Below are positions 34,183 through 44,965 of a DNA stretch of 64,000 nt, in pieces. This DNA comes from Nilaparvata lugens (Eukaryota > Arthropoda > Insecta > Hemiptera > Delphacidae). The stretch covers positions 60,221,755-60,285,754 of the forward strand of contig NC_052510.1 in NCBI RefSeq assembly GCF_014356525.2, in the 5' to 3' direction. Made by a program: the position numbers and the translations under genes. Positions within the stretch are counted from its first letter, which is position 1, and every line of letters starts with the position of its first letter. The notes below the pieces were generated by a model. The model did no database searches. It was given only the letters and a program-made list of their open reading frames with translations, and was not told the origin of the DNA.

Positions 34183-34639
34183 GACCCATGAAACACTGGC
34201 AATTAACTCACCAACCATCTTATCATTTTTCAACATTGCGAAAATACTCAAAAAACAGAAACCACTAGAATTTGATTACGAAAAGCTGCACAATCTCAGT
34301 TCAAAATCAGCATTATACATCTTGAAATGAGACGTTGTTTTATCAGCAACATATATATCTTAAACTGAAATATTGTCCCAATTTCTTTCTTCTTTTTCCA
34401 ATATCGCAGAACAGGAATCACATGCAATTCATAACGAAGAGCTACATAATTCCACTTCAAGATCATAAATAAATATGAATTTAACTGGATTGAGATGAGA
34501 ATCCTTTCACCTTTTCGTAGATAAAGGGATGAATTGGAAGAGATGAATTGAAAATAAATCAATTGTACTGAACATTCGATTGTTGTCAATCAATTCGAAC
34601 ATCAATCAATCAATCAATTCGAACATTGATTTCAATGAG

Positions 34640-35345
34640 ACTCCTCTTGCTATTTCATAGATGAGGAAATCAATTGGAAGAAATTAATCAGAATGAAATG
34701 AATTGTACAAAATTGATATGAGACTCTACTCACCTTCGTAGATAAAGAAATGAATTGGAAGTAATTGATTGAATATAAAAGGATTGTACTGAACTGATAT
34801 GATACTCCACTTACGATTTTGTAGGGAATGGCATGAATTAAAAAGGAATGAATACGAAAGAAATTAATTATACAAAATTGAGATGATATTCCACTCACCT
34901 TCGTAGATAAAGAAAAAATGAATTGGAAGAAATTTATTGAATATAAAAGGATAGAACTAAACTGATATGATACTCCTCACTATTGAATGGAATAAAGAAA
35001 TGAATGAGAAAGAAATAAACTGTGCAAAATTGAGATGAAACTCCATTCACCATTTCTTAGATAAATTAATGAATTAGACGAAAATAATTGAGAATGAGAC
35101 TCAACGTATCATTTTGTAGATGAAGAAATGAATCGAAAATAGATCAATTGCACTGAATCGAGATGAAACTCCTCTTCCACCATTTCGTGAAGATATCAAT
35201 GAACTGAAAAGGAATGAGTCACAAAGAAACGAATCTACAGAATTGATAAGAGACTCCACTCACCATTTCGTTTATCGGCATCCTTTTTATCACAAAGAAA
35301 CGAATCTACAGAATTGATTAGAGACTCCACTCACCATTTCGTTTA
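34640..35345 (-). repeat. Degenerate tandem array, ~10 units of 58-88 bp, carrying donor-like sites
   Basis: Units begin around 34640, 34728, 34804, 34890, 34972, 35040, 35098, 35168, 35255 and 35326. On + each contains a variant of GACTCCACTCACCATTTCGT. Read on the minus strand that is an exon-like end followed by GGTGAGTG, a consensus 5' splice site. The last two units (35219-35289 and 35290-35360) are 71 bp apart and nearly identical. The array directly abuts, and includes, the splice donor of the candidate exon at 35335-35407. Confidence 0.7.
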
Positions 35346-35407
35346 TCGGCATCCTTTTTAGATTTTCTCGGGTAGATGATGGCGATATGACTCTGACCAC
35401 AGCCCAT
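35335..35407 (-). CDS. Candidate first coding exon, MGCGQS N-terminus, unidentified gene
   Basis: The minus-strand ATG at 35407 opens MGCGQSHIAIIYPRKSKK, and the exon ends 24 codons plus one base later at ATG|GTGAGT (donor at 35334-35333, phase 1). MGCxxS is the classic signal for N-myristoylation of Gly2 with palmitoylation of Cys3, so the protein would be membrane-anchored. The surrounding ~500 bp is GC-richer and free of repeats upstream, as expected for a 5' UTR/promoter. If the donor is skipped, the frame reaches a stop within six codons. Later exons would lie at lower coordinates and none can be assigned. I do not identify the gene. The splice site sits in a tandemly duplicated unit. 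Confidence 0.55.
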
Positions 35408-35890
35408 GCCAGAGCGGGACAAGTTCACTTCTCAGGGAGGGAAATCGGGACGAAGCACGGGCTGGAAAAACATTTTTCCTCACAAGCGAAGCACATCAGC
35501 ACTGGGAAATCGTAGAGCTGCACTGGAAAATAGCGGGGTTTTCATGCATTAACACGGGTTGAATAGACGCCGGTATAGATTACCACCACAGACGTCATAA
35601 TCAAGGGATGTTTTCACTGATACACTGCACTTTTGTCACGGTGAAACTGGAAAATTTTCTCCCCTTCAAACCAAAGAACTAAACTCAATCAATCGGCACA
35701 GGTTTTCTGGATTTTTTTGGGGAAGGAACAAACTATAGGCACAGTGTCACTCGGAAAAAGTTACAGGTAGCTCCTGTGAAACAAATAATGCCAAGCTCAC
35801 GCGGCTAACTGTGAACTGTCACTGGCTAACCTCAGCCGCGCCAAAGCGTATCAGGGTTGCCAACCCGAGCGCACTGAAATACCTGCGTAA
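35408..35890 (-). promoter_or_regulatory. Putative promoter and 5' UTR of the MGCGQS exon
   Basis: GC-richer than its surroundings and without TE similarity, ending at 35890 where short GACTCAAAATCGACGC repeats begin. A CRE-like GACGTCA occurs near 35591. No TATA box stands out. Assignment depends on the exon call. Confidence 0.35.
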
Positions 35891-36060
35891 CTCAAAATCG
35901 ACGCCTCATACGCTCAAATTCACTTAGATCTGTCAGCATCGGTTCGATGGGGATCATTGGTGTTGTTGATGAGGAATGCTGACAAACTAGCTGACTCAAA
36001 ATCGACGCCTGCTGACTCAAAATGAAAAGCCTCACTGACTCAAAATCGACGCACCTCTGA
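35889..36060. repeat. Short repeats of GACTCAAAATCGACGC
   Basis: Three copies of (G)ACTCAAAATCGACGCC (about 35890, 35995, 36040) and one degenerate copy are separated by unrelated sequence. The function is unknown. Confidence 0.6.
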
Positions 36061-36226
36061 CATGACCCAACAACTGCTGTTATTGGGCAGCCAGGACCGA
36101 TAATTAACGTGTATTTCGGAAACACGGGAGTGGCCCGAGAATAATATCAAACCCGGGCCTGGATTTGAACCATTATACAAATCAAGTTCTTTGTCCAACA
36201 CAATAATTGACTCACTCCTTCGTTTT
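36061..36226 (-). mobile_element. tRNA-like SINE fragment with B-box (minus strand)
   Basis: On the minus strand GGTTCAAATCC (36164-36174) fits the RNA polymerase III B-box and is followed by AGGCCCGGG and 'ctcgggccactcccgtgttt'. The head with the A-box is not recognisable, and the TTTTACTTTCC repeat begins at 36227, so it may have been cut. Confidence 0.5.
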
Positions 36227-37055
36227 TTACTTTCCTTGCCCTATTACCATAGGTAAGGAAAGTATTGCTTTCCGAAAAAAATCAAGGTACCCCAATTTCT
36301 ATATTTCTATAAGTTTCAAGGTCCCCTGAGTCCAAAAAAGTGGTTTTGGGTATGGGTCTGTATGTGTGTCTGTGTATGAGTGTATGTGCGTCTGTGTACA
36401 CGATATCTCATCTCCCAATTAACGGAATGACTTGAAATTTGGAGCTTAAGGTCCTTACACTATAAGGATCCGACACGAACAATTTCGATCAAATGCAATT
36501 CAAGATGGCGGCTAAAATGGAGAAAATGTTGTCAAAAACAGGGTTTTTCGCGATTTTCTCGAAAACGGCTCAAACGATTTTGATCAAATTCATACCTAAA
36601 ATAGTCATCAATAAGCTCTATCAACTGCCACAAGTCTCATATCTGTAAAAATTTCAGGAGCACTGCACCATCTATGTTTGATTTTAGATTCACAATTATC
36701 AGGCTTCAGATACAATTTACACAAAAAAATTTCGAGTGGAAAAGATTGAGCATGAAAATCTCTACAATTAATGTCCTGCAACATTTTCACCTAAAATTGA
36801 AAATAAGCTCGAAATTCGAGAAAATGTGATTAGCCAATTACAAACTTTAGGCAACTGTTGATTCTATTAAATCATTCACTATGGAGAGATAGCAGACCTC
36901 GTATGTCTCCAGCGTTATAATTGTCCTGTCACCAGCTGGCTCAGATCTTTTTTTATAAGTAGACTTGAGATACGCGAGAACACTAGCGTCAGGTGATCAA
37001 TTCTCATAACGGCAAGGAAAGATGTGTGAGTACCACACAAGATTTTCTTGGGAAT
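36227..37055 (+). mobile_element. TTTTACTTTCC family repeat
   Basis: 5' hairpin ACTTTCCTT...AAGGAAAGT, 'caaggtcccctgagtccaaa', a short TG-rich region, 'caagatggcggctaaaatgg', and a 3' end with ACGGCAAGGAAAG...ACCACACAAGATTTT. Closest to the 47393 copy. No ORF. Confidence 0.7.
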
Positions 37056-37640
37056 ATAACAGGATAACAATGAAAATGTATAAGAGAAAAATATGAAGTG
37101 ACTTATCATCTAGCTAACTTTTAATTTGTGTCTTGGGAGTTATCACGTCCGTCGTTTATACGCTGACACGTGATTTCAGCTGTCTGTCTTGATACGTATT
37201 CTGATTGTAATGGTTCCATAACAAGTAAACTATAAAGATCTATATTCTCACAAATAAATTACAAGTTGCGGATTTCAAAATCAATAGAATACTTCATGAG
37301 CGAGTTTTTCAGCCCAAGGCGATCAGATATCACTGGTTTTTAATCATACAAGACTGAGATCAGACAATATTTCTTCATCGACAAAGCTGAATTCCTGTAT
37401 TTCCTGAATACCATATCACGATGCAACTTCATAATATGATTGAGCAGATTGAGAGATTGTTTTTATCTCTATCTTTTATTTGTCTCTGCCACTGTATCCA
37501 TACGACACATACATATGATTGAGATTTTTTTTCAATACTAATACTGATTTGTTCACTTCAAGAATCTTAGAGAAACAAATATTATAGCACAGAAAGGCAG
37601 AGCTAACATAAGACACCAAAACATAACATGCGAGTGGACA

Positions 37641-38217
37641 TCTATATATACAAAAGTGAAATGGCACTCACTCACTGACTGACTGACTGACTGACTCACT
37701 CACTCACTCACTCGCAGAACTAAAAATCTACCGGACCAAAAACGTTCAAATTTCGTAGGTATGTTTAGTTGGCCCTTTAGAGGCGCACTAAGAAATCTTT
37801 TGGCAATATTTTAACTCTAAGGGTTATTTTTAAGGGTTTAAAGTTCGTCTTTTAGCATGTATATTCTTTTTCTCCCAATCTCTTAATTATAATTGAAATT
37901 TCCATATCATATGTTACTATAGAACTATAATATAGATAGAGTACCTCTTCGAAACAGTGTTGTTAACTGGCAACTAAATTAATAATTTTGTCAGGTTGGC
38001 ATTAAGTTGAGTTGACTTTGTTAGGTTGGCACCAAGTTGAAGATTTGAATGCATTTATCGCGGAAAAATTGATTGAGCACTGCTACTTCATATATGATAA
38101 AAATGCTCAAATGAAAAATGCAGGCTGATCTCATTCCTGGACGATCCAGTCGGGGGTCCAGGGGGCGGAGCCCCCTGGCTAGACGGATATGACGAGCGAA
38201 GCGAGCCTGACGGCTAG
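37641..38217 (+). mobile_element. Non-autonomous Helitron, 577 bp
   Basis: It starts TCTATATATACAAAAGTGAA, followed by a CACTCACTCACTGACTGACT run, and ends in CTAG (38214-38217). The base before is A and the base after is T, matching the A|T insertion rule of Helitrons. A GC-rich hairpin, CCAGGGGGC...GCCCCCTGG (38158-38178), lies 36-57 nt before the end, and GACGAGCGAAGCGAGC lies nearer. No inverted repeats and no target duplication, as expected for rolling-circle elements. It encodes no Rep/helicase. Confidence 0.85.
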
Positions 38218-38530
38218 TAATTATATATGCTACCGTGAGCCACGACTCAAATTCAACAAGCTGTCTCATTGGACAATGACTTCTGAAGCTGCTTGGTCCC
38301 TATTGGTAGTGAGCTGTGAAGGTGAAATGGCGACAATCAACCCATTGACCAATCAACCAGTTCCTTTGTTTTGAAGACGAGTACCACTAATTCAGCCACT
38401 TTTGCTTTTTCTGTTTTTTTTTTTTTTTTTTTTTTGAAAACTTATTCAGTCACTTCCAATCCGCTCAATTCCCTATGTAGATGGTTCCATGTATTACGTC
38501 TCATATATGATTTTTATTCGTAATCTTTAT

Positions 38531-39122
38531 CATAGAGAAAAGTTAGAATAAGAAGATATCTCACGGAATAGGTAGTTTATATTCCAATATTTTAGTTTAT
38601 ATAAGCCGATTTTTTGTTAACTCAAGCCATAGAGAAACAATAGCGTAAGTAGATATCCCATGGTATAGGGTAACTTTTGGTTTATGTCGCAACTTTTACT
38701 GTTATCTCAAGCTGATTACTGTTGATTATAGTCGAATTTTACTGTTTTGTTGGGGTGGGAGTGTATGATCGGCACAATATGAGAAACTACCAGTGTCTCA
38801 CAGCGTCACGGGAAAGAATTACATGAAATATGGGCTTGAGATAACAGTAAAAGTTGCGACATAAACGCCCTATACCATGAGATATCTACTTACGCTATTG
38901 TTTCTCTATGCTCAAGCCGATTACTGTCTACTACTGTCTATTATTACTGTTTTTACTGGGTGAGAGTGTAAGAACGAGAAAGTATGAGAGACTACCAGCT
39001 ACTTGCAGTTTCATAAAATGAATTATTACAGTTCTGGGACTAACGGCTTGAGTTAACAGTGAAATTTGGGACATTAACGACTTATACCATTGGATATCTT
39101 CTAATGCTATATTTTCTATACG
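38531..39122. mobile_element. CATAGAG family element (older copy) with 7-bp TSD, interrupted
   Basis: Diverged ends CATAGAGAAAAGTTAG and TATATTTTCTATACG, flanked by perfect TCTTTAT at 38524-38530 and 39123-39129. A younger copy (38628-38910) is inserted in it. Confidence 0.8.
38628..38910. mobile_element. CATAGAG family element, nested, with perfect 7-bp TSD
   Basis: 283 bp with ~75-bp terminal inverted repeats starting CATAGAGAAACAATAGCGTA. Flanked by CTCAAGC at 38621-38627 and 38911-38917. The internal block 'actaccagtgtctcacag' is shared with other members. Non-coding. Confidence 0.9.
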
Positions 39123-39473
39123 TCTTTATTCTTCAAAGAATGAAGAGCAGGCTTTGCGTTCACATAGCAGTATATTATAGTTTTCTATTTTTCATGTATT
39201 GTATGAAAACAGACCCAGATCATTGGACAGTAGCTGAGAATATATTATTATAAGCTGGGGCAAATTAGAATATGAAAAGAAGCTAGGTAATATGAAGGGT
39301 AACAAATAGCGTACATTGCAAGTACCGTACTCATTTCACCCTCATGAGATTGGTTATCCCTCTCAGATTGGTATTACCCTCTATGTTATTGGTTGAACAG
39401 TATGCAAAAACATTGAATTATATCCTTGTGATACCTGCAGACATCAAATATCATCTGTTACCCAAAGTTTTGA

Positions 39474-40052
39474 CATAGAGAAACAATATCATAAGTAGAT
39501 ATCCCATGGTATAGAGCGTTTATGTCACAACTTTTACTGTTATCTCAAGGAGATTGTGATGGCAGTGGATAGTGTTGACGAATCTGTTTGTGGCTCTTGC
39601 CTTGAAATGTTCTCAAATAACGAAAAATCTATAAATTGCGAGGGTTATTGTATGAAGTGGTTTCATATTAAATGTGTGAAAATAACAACGAATGAGATTG
39701 AAGACCCAAGTAGAAAAGTCACATGGTACTGTGACTTGTGCAATTTGAAGGTTAGGGAAGACTTCAATCGAAGTTTACTTGTGTTAAGTCTGATAATATT
39801 GTTTTGGACGGTTATTGTGAACAATTAAAACAGGTAAATTCAAATTATTTAAGCTACTAGTTAATGTAATTCTTTCCCGTAAAGCTGTGTGACACTGGTA
39901 GTCTCTCATATTGTGTCGTTCATACAATCTCACCCCAACAAAACAGTAAAATTCGACAATAATCAACAGTAATCGGCTTGAGATAACAGTAAAAGTTGTG
40001 ATATAAACGCCCTAAACCATGGGATATCTACTTACGCTATTGTTTCTCTATG
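39474..40052. mobile_element. CATAGAG family element carrying a PHD-finger segment
   Basis: The inverted termini start CATAGAGAAACAATA and the left repeat runs to TTATCTCAAG. Flanks GTTTTGA (39467-39473) and GTTTTGT (40053-40059) agree at 6 of 7 bases. It is 579 bp where siblings are ~280 bp. The extra ~300 bp (about 39549-39860) lies between the left repeat and the shared internal block 'aattctttcccgtaaagctg'. Confidence 0.85.
39556..39828 (+). CDS. PHD-finger coding fragment captured in a TIR element
   Basis: The frame encodes a C4HC3 zinc finger: CGSC, a spacer, CEGYCMKWFHIKC, a spacer, then WYCDLC, the full PHD pattern near residues 12-62. PHD fingers read histone tails in nuclear proteins and also occur in ORF1 proteins of some LINEs. 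After NLKVREDFNRS the main frame turns hydrophobic and ends. A one-base shift restores a more protein-like SDNIVLDGYCEQLKQ, which runs into CAG|GTAAAT, a good 5' splice site near 39833. This suggests a captured exon with its donor, with one indel. Whether the source was a host gene or a LINE ORF1 cannot be told. Expression unknown. Confidence 0.7.
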   Translation: MMAVDSVDESVCGSCLEMFSNNEKSINCEGYCMKWFHIKCVKITTNEIEDPSRKVTWYCDLCNLKVREDFNRSLLVLSLIILFWTVIVNN

Positions 40053-40438
40053 GTTTTGTACTCAACGTTTTTTCAAAACTGTTTCACTGCATATATTTCC
40101 GTGCTATTGTTTCGAAATGGAAATACGATTACTGTATAGAAATAATGTTATCATGTCAACAAACTGAAAAGCTGAACACCTGAATAATGAAACGATGACA
40201 ATGCCAACATAATGAGCAGCTGAACAACTGGAGTAATAAAACTATGACGATAATTTTTGGTCTCAAAATTTTATAGTTTTTTCAAAGTTTGGAATTTTTT
40301 AATTAATTGTGATTGATTTAATTCAATTAATTTATTTTTTAATCAAGGAAAAAATTTTGTGTGTTCTGAATTTTAAATTGAGTGTGTAATTTATTGAAGA
40401 ATGAATGTTAAGTGACACATAACCTAGCTACATTTGGA

Positions 40439-40556
40439 CTGTTGTATAAATTAGAATTGGAACCGTTTTGGGCTTATAAGCCTGTCGTACTTTTCTGTAA
40501 GTTGTGTAATTCTCATTGATTCAATAAATAAAATAAATAAATAAATAAATAACTTG
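40439..40556 (+). mobile_element. LINE 3' end with (AAAT)n tail
   Basis: 'gaaccgttttgggcttataa' to 'attcaataaataaaataaat' resembles 55215-55312 ('gggacagttttgggcatgag' with an ATAAATAAATA tail). Probably 5'-truncated copies of one LINE. No coding part retained. Confidence 0.5.
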
Positions 40557-41096
40557 AAATTCAATCTGAATTAATCATTTTCAATGTTAATCTGTCATAT
40601 CCTTGAAAAGGACGAAGTAGTGAGTAAATTTCTTGTCCAACGAACTTGATCTGTGAGAAGGTTTGAAGAATATGAGTACAAAATTTGAAGCTGATTCCTG
40701 ATTGATCAAAGATTTCAAAAGTTATTGCAGGGCATGAATCAACAAATAGACGGACAACGATTAGGTCTTCAGTCAGAACTAATAATTCGCTGACGCTCGT
40801 TCAACAACTGAAGTAATAAAAATTCGACTGAGTCACTGTCAATGTTGTAGAAACGTTCCATGGTCACGGAACCATGGTCCTATACCAAATAAAACTGTAG
40901 AATTCAACAATATGAGTGTGTATTTATTTCATTATAACGTAATAAGTACAAGAAAATGTCAACCAACTCAATTAAACAAGAGTATTAAAATGAAAAAATC
41001 TTCATTAGGCCAAGTTAGGACTTTTTTTCTCTGTACCACTCAACCTCTACATTACAGGTGCAAAAAAAATGAAATAAATAATAAAGTGTAACTTAC

Positions 41097-41968
41097 TACA
41101 CCTTTTCCAACTGTATTTGAGAAAGTATCAATTGTAATTGAGAATAGTCATTTGTATTTGAGAAGTCATCACTTGTAGTTGAGAATAGTGAATTTTATTT
41201 GAGAAAGTATCATTTCAATTCCAGAACATACGATTTGAAACCGAGAAGTTGTCAGATGTAATTATTGGGAAATGATTTCAAAAATCCAGTGCTTCCAGTA
41301 CTTATATTTTTCATAATTGTACTTATGAAAATAATATGATAATATAATCATATTCTAATAAAACGTTTAGTTTTTAAATTAAAAAATATTTTCGAGCTGC
41401 AAAATCCATTGAAGAATTGCCGAGTTGCTTGATCAAGAGTTTCAATTGATTGATGATAAAGTTCAATTGCGCCTTGAACATAGAGAATTTGTCTTCATCA
41501 AGTGCAATATTTCACAAAATGTTTGGAGACAAAAGTCGCGTTGCCAATACATACATAGAAATAATTCTCATTCATCATTCGTAAACGCAGTACAGGGGAG
41601 ATAATTTCACCATTGGAAATATTAATTTGCCCCCATGCAAATCCTATGGTAGTAATTGGAATACTGTGTACGTAGTACAGTATCCTTTCCTGCTCAAATC
41701 AAACCTGTACTGTAGGCTACAGAAGAGCCATGACATGTCAATTGTAAAATTTACTCATTTTAAATTGATATCTTCTCATTTACATTGGACGATTTCTCTA
41801 ATACAATTCACTACTCTCAATTACATGTGATGACTTCCGAAATACAATTGACTATTCTCATTAACATCTGACATTCTCTCAATTACAAGTGTCTATTCTC
41901 AAATACAATTGATACTTTCTCAAATTAACTTGATACTTTCTCAAATAAAATTGGAAAAGGTGTAGAAA
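41097..41968. mobile_element. Inverted-repeat element with internal TGTATTTGAGAA repeats
   Basis: The ends TACACCTTTTCCAA and TTGGAAAAGGTGTA are inverted. Both arms contain irregular ~30-bp repeats of TTGTATTTGAGAAAGTATCA or its complement. No domain-bearing ORF (41627-41830 is a chance frame). From 41969 to 42572 I see nothing specific. Confidence 0.7.
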
Positions 41969-42572
41969 AACCAAAAAAAAACTTGTACCATCGTATTCTA
42001 AAATTAATAGAAACAATAGTATGTAACGTATTTGATAAAATTTGATTTGTGTTTGATATCAAATAGTGAACAAGACAACAGAATTGGTTAATAATGCGAG
42101 ATGTGATAGAGGTTGCCTAATCTGCCCCTTCATGAAACAACGGTCAGTGACCTGCCATGAGCGGTTTCCTACTGACCTACTAACGGGAGAGCGACGAAGT
42201 CAAGGTCAAACAAAGTAGCGGGACTAGCCACTGTACAAAATCAAGGTCACACAAAGATAAAACAATAATTATTGAAGACAATGCCTCTGCGTTCCATTTG
42301 GAAAAAATCTCGGTGATACAATCTCAGTCTGTGTAGGCTAATAACTGGCTACAATAGTTTTGTACTAAACTACATTTATTCAATCACTCAATCACATACA
42401 TAGATTTATTTATTAACTTATTGATTGATTGATTAATTTAATTCTCTCTCCTTTCTAATGTGATTTTCTCATGTTATTAATCAATTTAATTATTGATTTT
42501 GTACTGAGCTCACCACCCTAAATTTATTAACTTATTGATTTAATTCTCTCTTATTCTTTCTTAAAACTGAGC

Positions 42573-43272
42573 ATAGGCTAAAAATAAACTTTCTACTTGT
42601 GATATTTTTCAAAGTTTTTCGATATGTATATTATCAAGCTATCAAAATGAAAAAGTTTTTTCAGGAAAACATTTTTTCCGATCATTACTTTTTGAGATAT
42701 GAGCGCCTAAAGTTTTTGGGACAGAACATTTCAAATTCGGTATGAGATTAATTGCCGGTTGCACAACAGCCGGTTAAATTTTAACCGTGATTAATTCCAC
42801 GAGAACCAATCAGAGAAGCCGTCTTTTCAAAAACGCCGTCTCTGATTGGTTCTCGTGAAATTAATCGCGGTTAAAATTTAACCGGCTGTTGTGCAACCCG
42901 GCCTTAGAGGATAAATCTTCCATGGTATTGCTGATTGAATAAAACAAAGAAAATTCTAAAATATCAATTTACTAAAAAGTCATTTTTGGTAAATTGAATA
43001 ACTTTCTCAAAAATTGATATTTTAGGAATTTTTTTGTTCTATTCAATCACCAATACCATGAAGAATGTATCCTCTGAATCTTATTGGTTAATCTCCTACC
43101 GTATTTGAAAGCTCTGTCCCAAAAATTTAAACTTTAGGCGCTCATATCTCAACAAGTAATGATCGGAAAAAAAATGTTTCCTGAGAAAATTTTTCCATTT
43201 TGATAGCTTGATGATATTCAAATAGAAAAACGTTGAAAAATATCACCAGTAGAAAGTTAATTTTTAGCCTTT
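42573..43272. mobile_element. Long inverted-repeat element, interrupted by a MITE
   Basis: The arms of ~170 bp or more contain 'gatcattactttttgagata' and its inverse. The outer ends are GGCTAAAAATAAACTTTCTA and 'tagaaagttaatttttagcc'. The left arm is split by the MITE at 42750-42905. Non-coding. Confidence 0.75.
42750..42905. mobile_element. MITE, GCCGGTTGCACA palindrome
   Basis: Near-perfect 156-bp palindrome, with left arm GCCGGTTGCACAACAGCCGG and GAGAACCAATCAGAGAAG. Family copies at 52850-53090 and 59077-59226. Nested in the 42573-43272 element. Confidence 0.85.
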
Positions 43273-44069
43273 GCACAGCCTTAACGTGAGTACCTAATAT
43301 ATTTTCTTATTGTCTTCAATCAAACATATTCATTCATTCATCCATAGGATATGTTTTGGTATTTCAATAAATTCAGGAATGTGTATAGAGACTGCAAGAA
43401 TACAGACCAATTCAAATTGAAATTAATCCAATAAAAACAATGTTTAACAGGTTTTATAAAACCCTTGAAAAATGCATTATGACATTGAAATTTGGTAGAA
43501 GTATTGTTTGCATCATTGCATCGAATAAACTACTTTCTAGTTCCAGTGTTGTCAATTTTAAGGTGGCTGTGTAGGAACGCTCTACAGAAATTAAAATTTA
43601 AATAAATTAAATTGAATTAAAGTAACATGAAAATTCTTGAAGATTAAGACGGAGATTTTCGTCTGTAATCTTGAAACTTGCCACCATATTTTGTTGTAAA
43701 AATTGAAAAACAAAAACAATACAGTTTTATTCTCGTTACATTCACATTTCCTAGTTTTGTACACTTGAGTATGTACAAATCCAATAAATGTGGATGTGAC
43801 AAAAATGAAAACATCAAATTTTCAGACATTTTACCCATCAAATTTTATATGTTGTAATAAAGTCATTAACCAACTACGAGGCCTACTTCAAGACTTCCAT
43901 AGTTTAGTAATCTTTTAATATTTAACTTGAATAATATTCTAGACCTAGACAAGGATATTAGTGTAATAAAGTCCAAGTTGGTACTTCCGAAGTTTTAAGC
44001 GCTGGCTAGGTGCCAAACCGACTGAGTATCTATGAACACGATTGCGCATGCGTGAAATCCATCTCTGTC

Positions 44070-44965
44070 ACACACTCTCTTTCTTTCACTCAAACTCTCT
44101 CTCTCTCTCTCTCACACACACTCAAACTCTCTCTTTCTCAGTATCTCACCCAAACTCTCTCTCATACTACCTCTTTCTCAGTCACTCCCACTCTCTCACA
44201 CACACATACTCTATCTCTCTTAGTCTCTCCCACTCACTCTCTCTCTCTCACACAAACACACACTCAAACTCTTTCTTTCTCAATCCCTCTCACACACTCT
44301 CTCTCTCACACAAACACACACTCAAACTCTTTCTTTCTCAATCCCTCCCACTCACTCTCTCTCTCTCACACACACTCAAACCCTCTCTTTCTCAGTCCCT
44401 CCCACACACTCTCTCTCTCTCACACACATTCATACCCTCTCTTTCTCAGTCTCACACTAAAACTCTCTCTCTCACACACACTCATACTCTCTCTTTCTCA
44501 GTCCCTCCCACTCTCTATCTCTCACACACACTCAAACTCCCTCTTTCGCAGTCTCTCACGCAAGCTCTCTCTCTCACACACACTTATACTCACTCTCTCT
44601 CACACACACACGCTCACTCTCTTACACTCTTTCTCAGTCTCTCTCACTCCACTCCCTCTCTCACACACACTCCACTCTTTCTCAGTTTCTCTCATACACA
44701 AACTCGCAACCTCTCACTCTTTCTCAGTTTCTGTCTCTCTCACACACACTCATACTCTCTCTTTCTCAGTCTCTCCCACTCTCTCACTCACACACACTCA
44801 CTCTCTCACTCACGCTCTGTCTTTCTTTCTCAGTTTCTCTCCTTCACGGGGTCTCTCTTTCTCATACACACGCTCACTCTCTCACAATCTTCCTCAGTCT
44901 CTCTCACACACGCTCACACCCTCTCACTCTTTCTCAGTTTCTCTCTCTCACACGCGCACACACCC
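44070..44965 (+). repeat. Compound (CT)n/(CA)n satellite-like tract, ~0.9 kb
   Basis: Alternating CTCTCTCTCT, CACACACACT, CAAACTCTC and CTTTCTCAG modules with ~40-80 bp periodicity. Open frames of more than 300 codons in two frames are a consequence of absent stop codons, not coding. 43273-44069 and 44966-45470 show no recognised feature. Confidence 0.95.

Noticed and set aside
36164..36174. A complete tRNA gene from the B-box-like GGTTCAAATCC.
   Set aside because: No A-box, no cloverleaf and no terminator at the right spacing. Fits a SINE fragment better.
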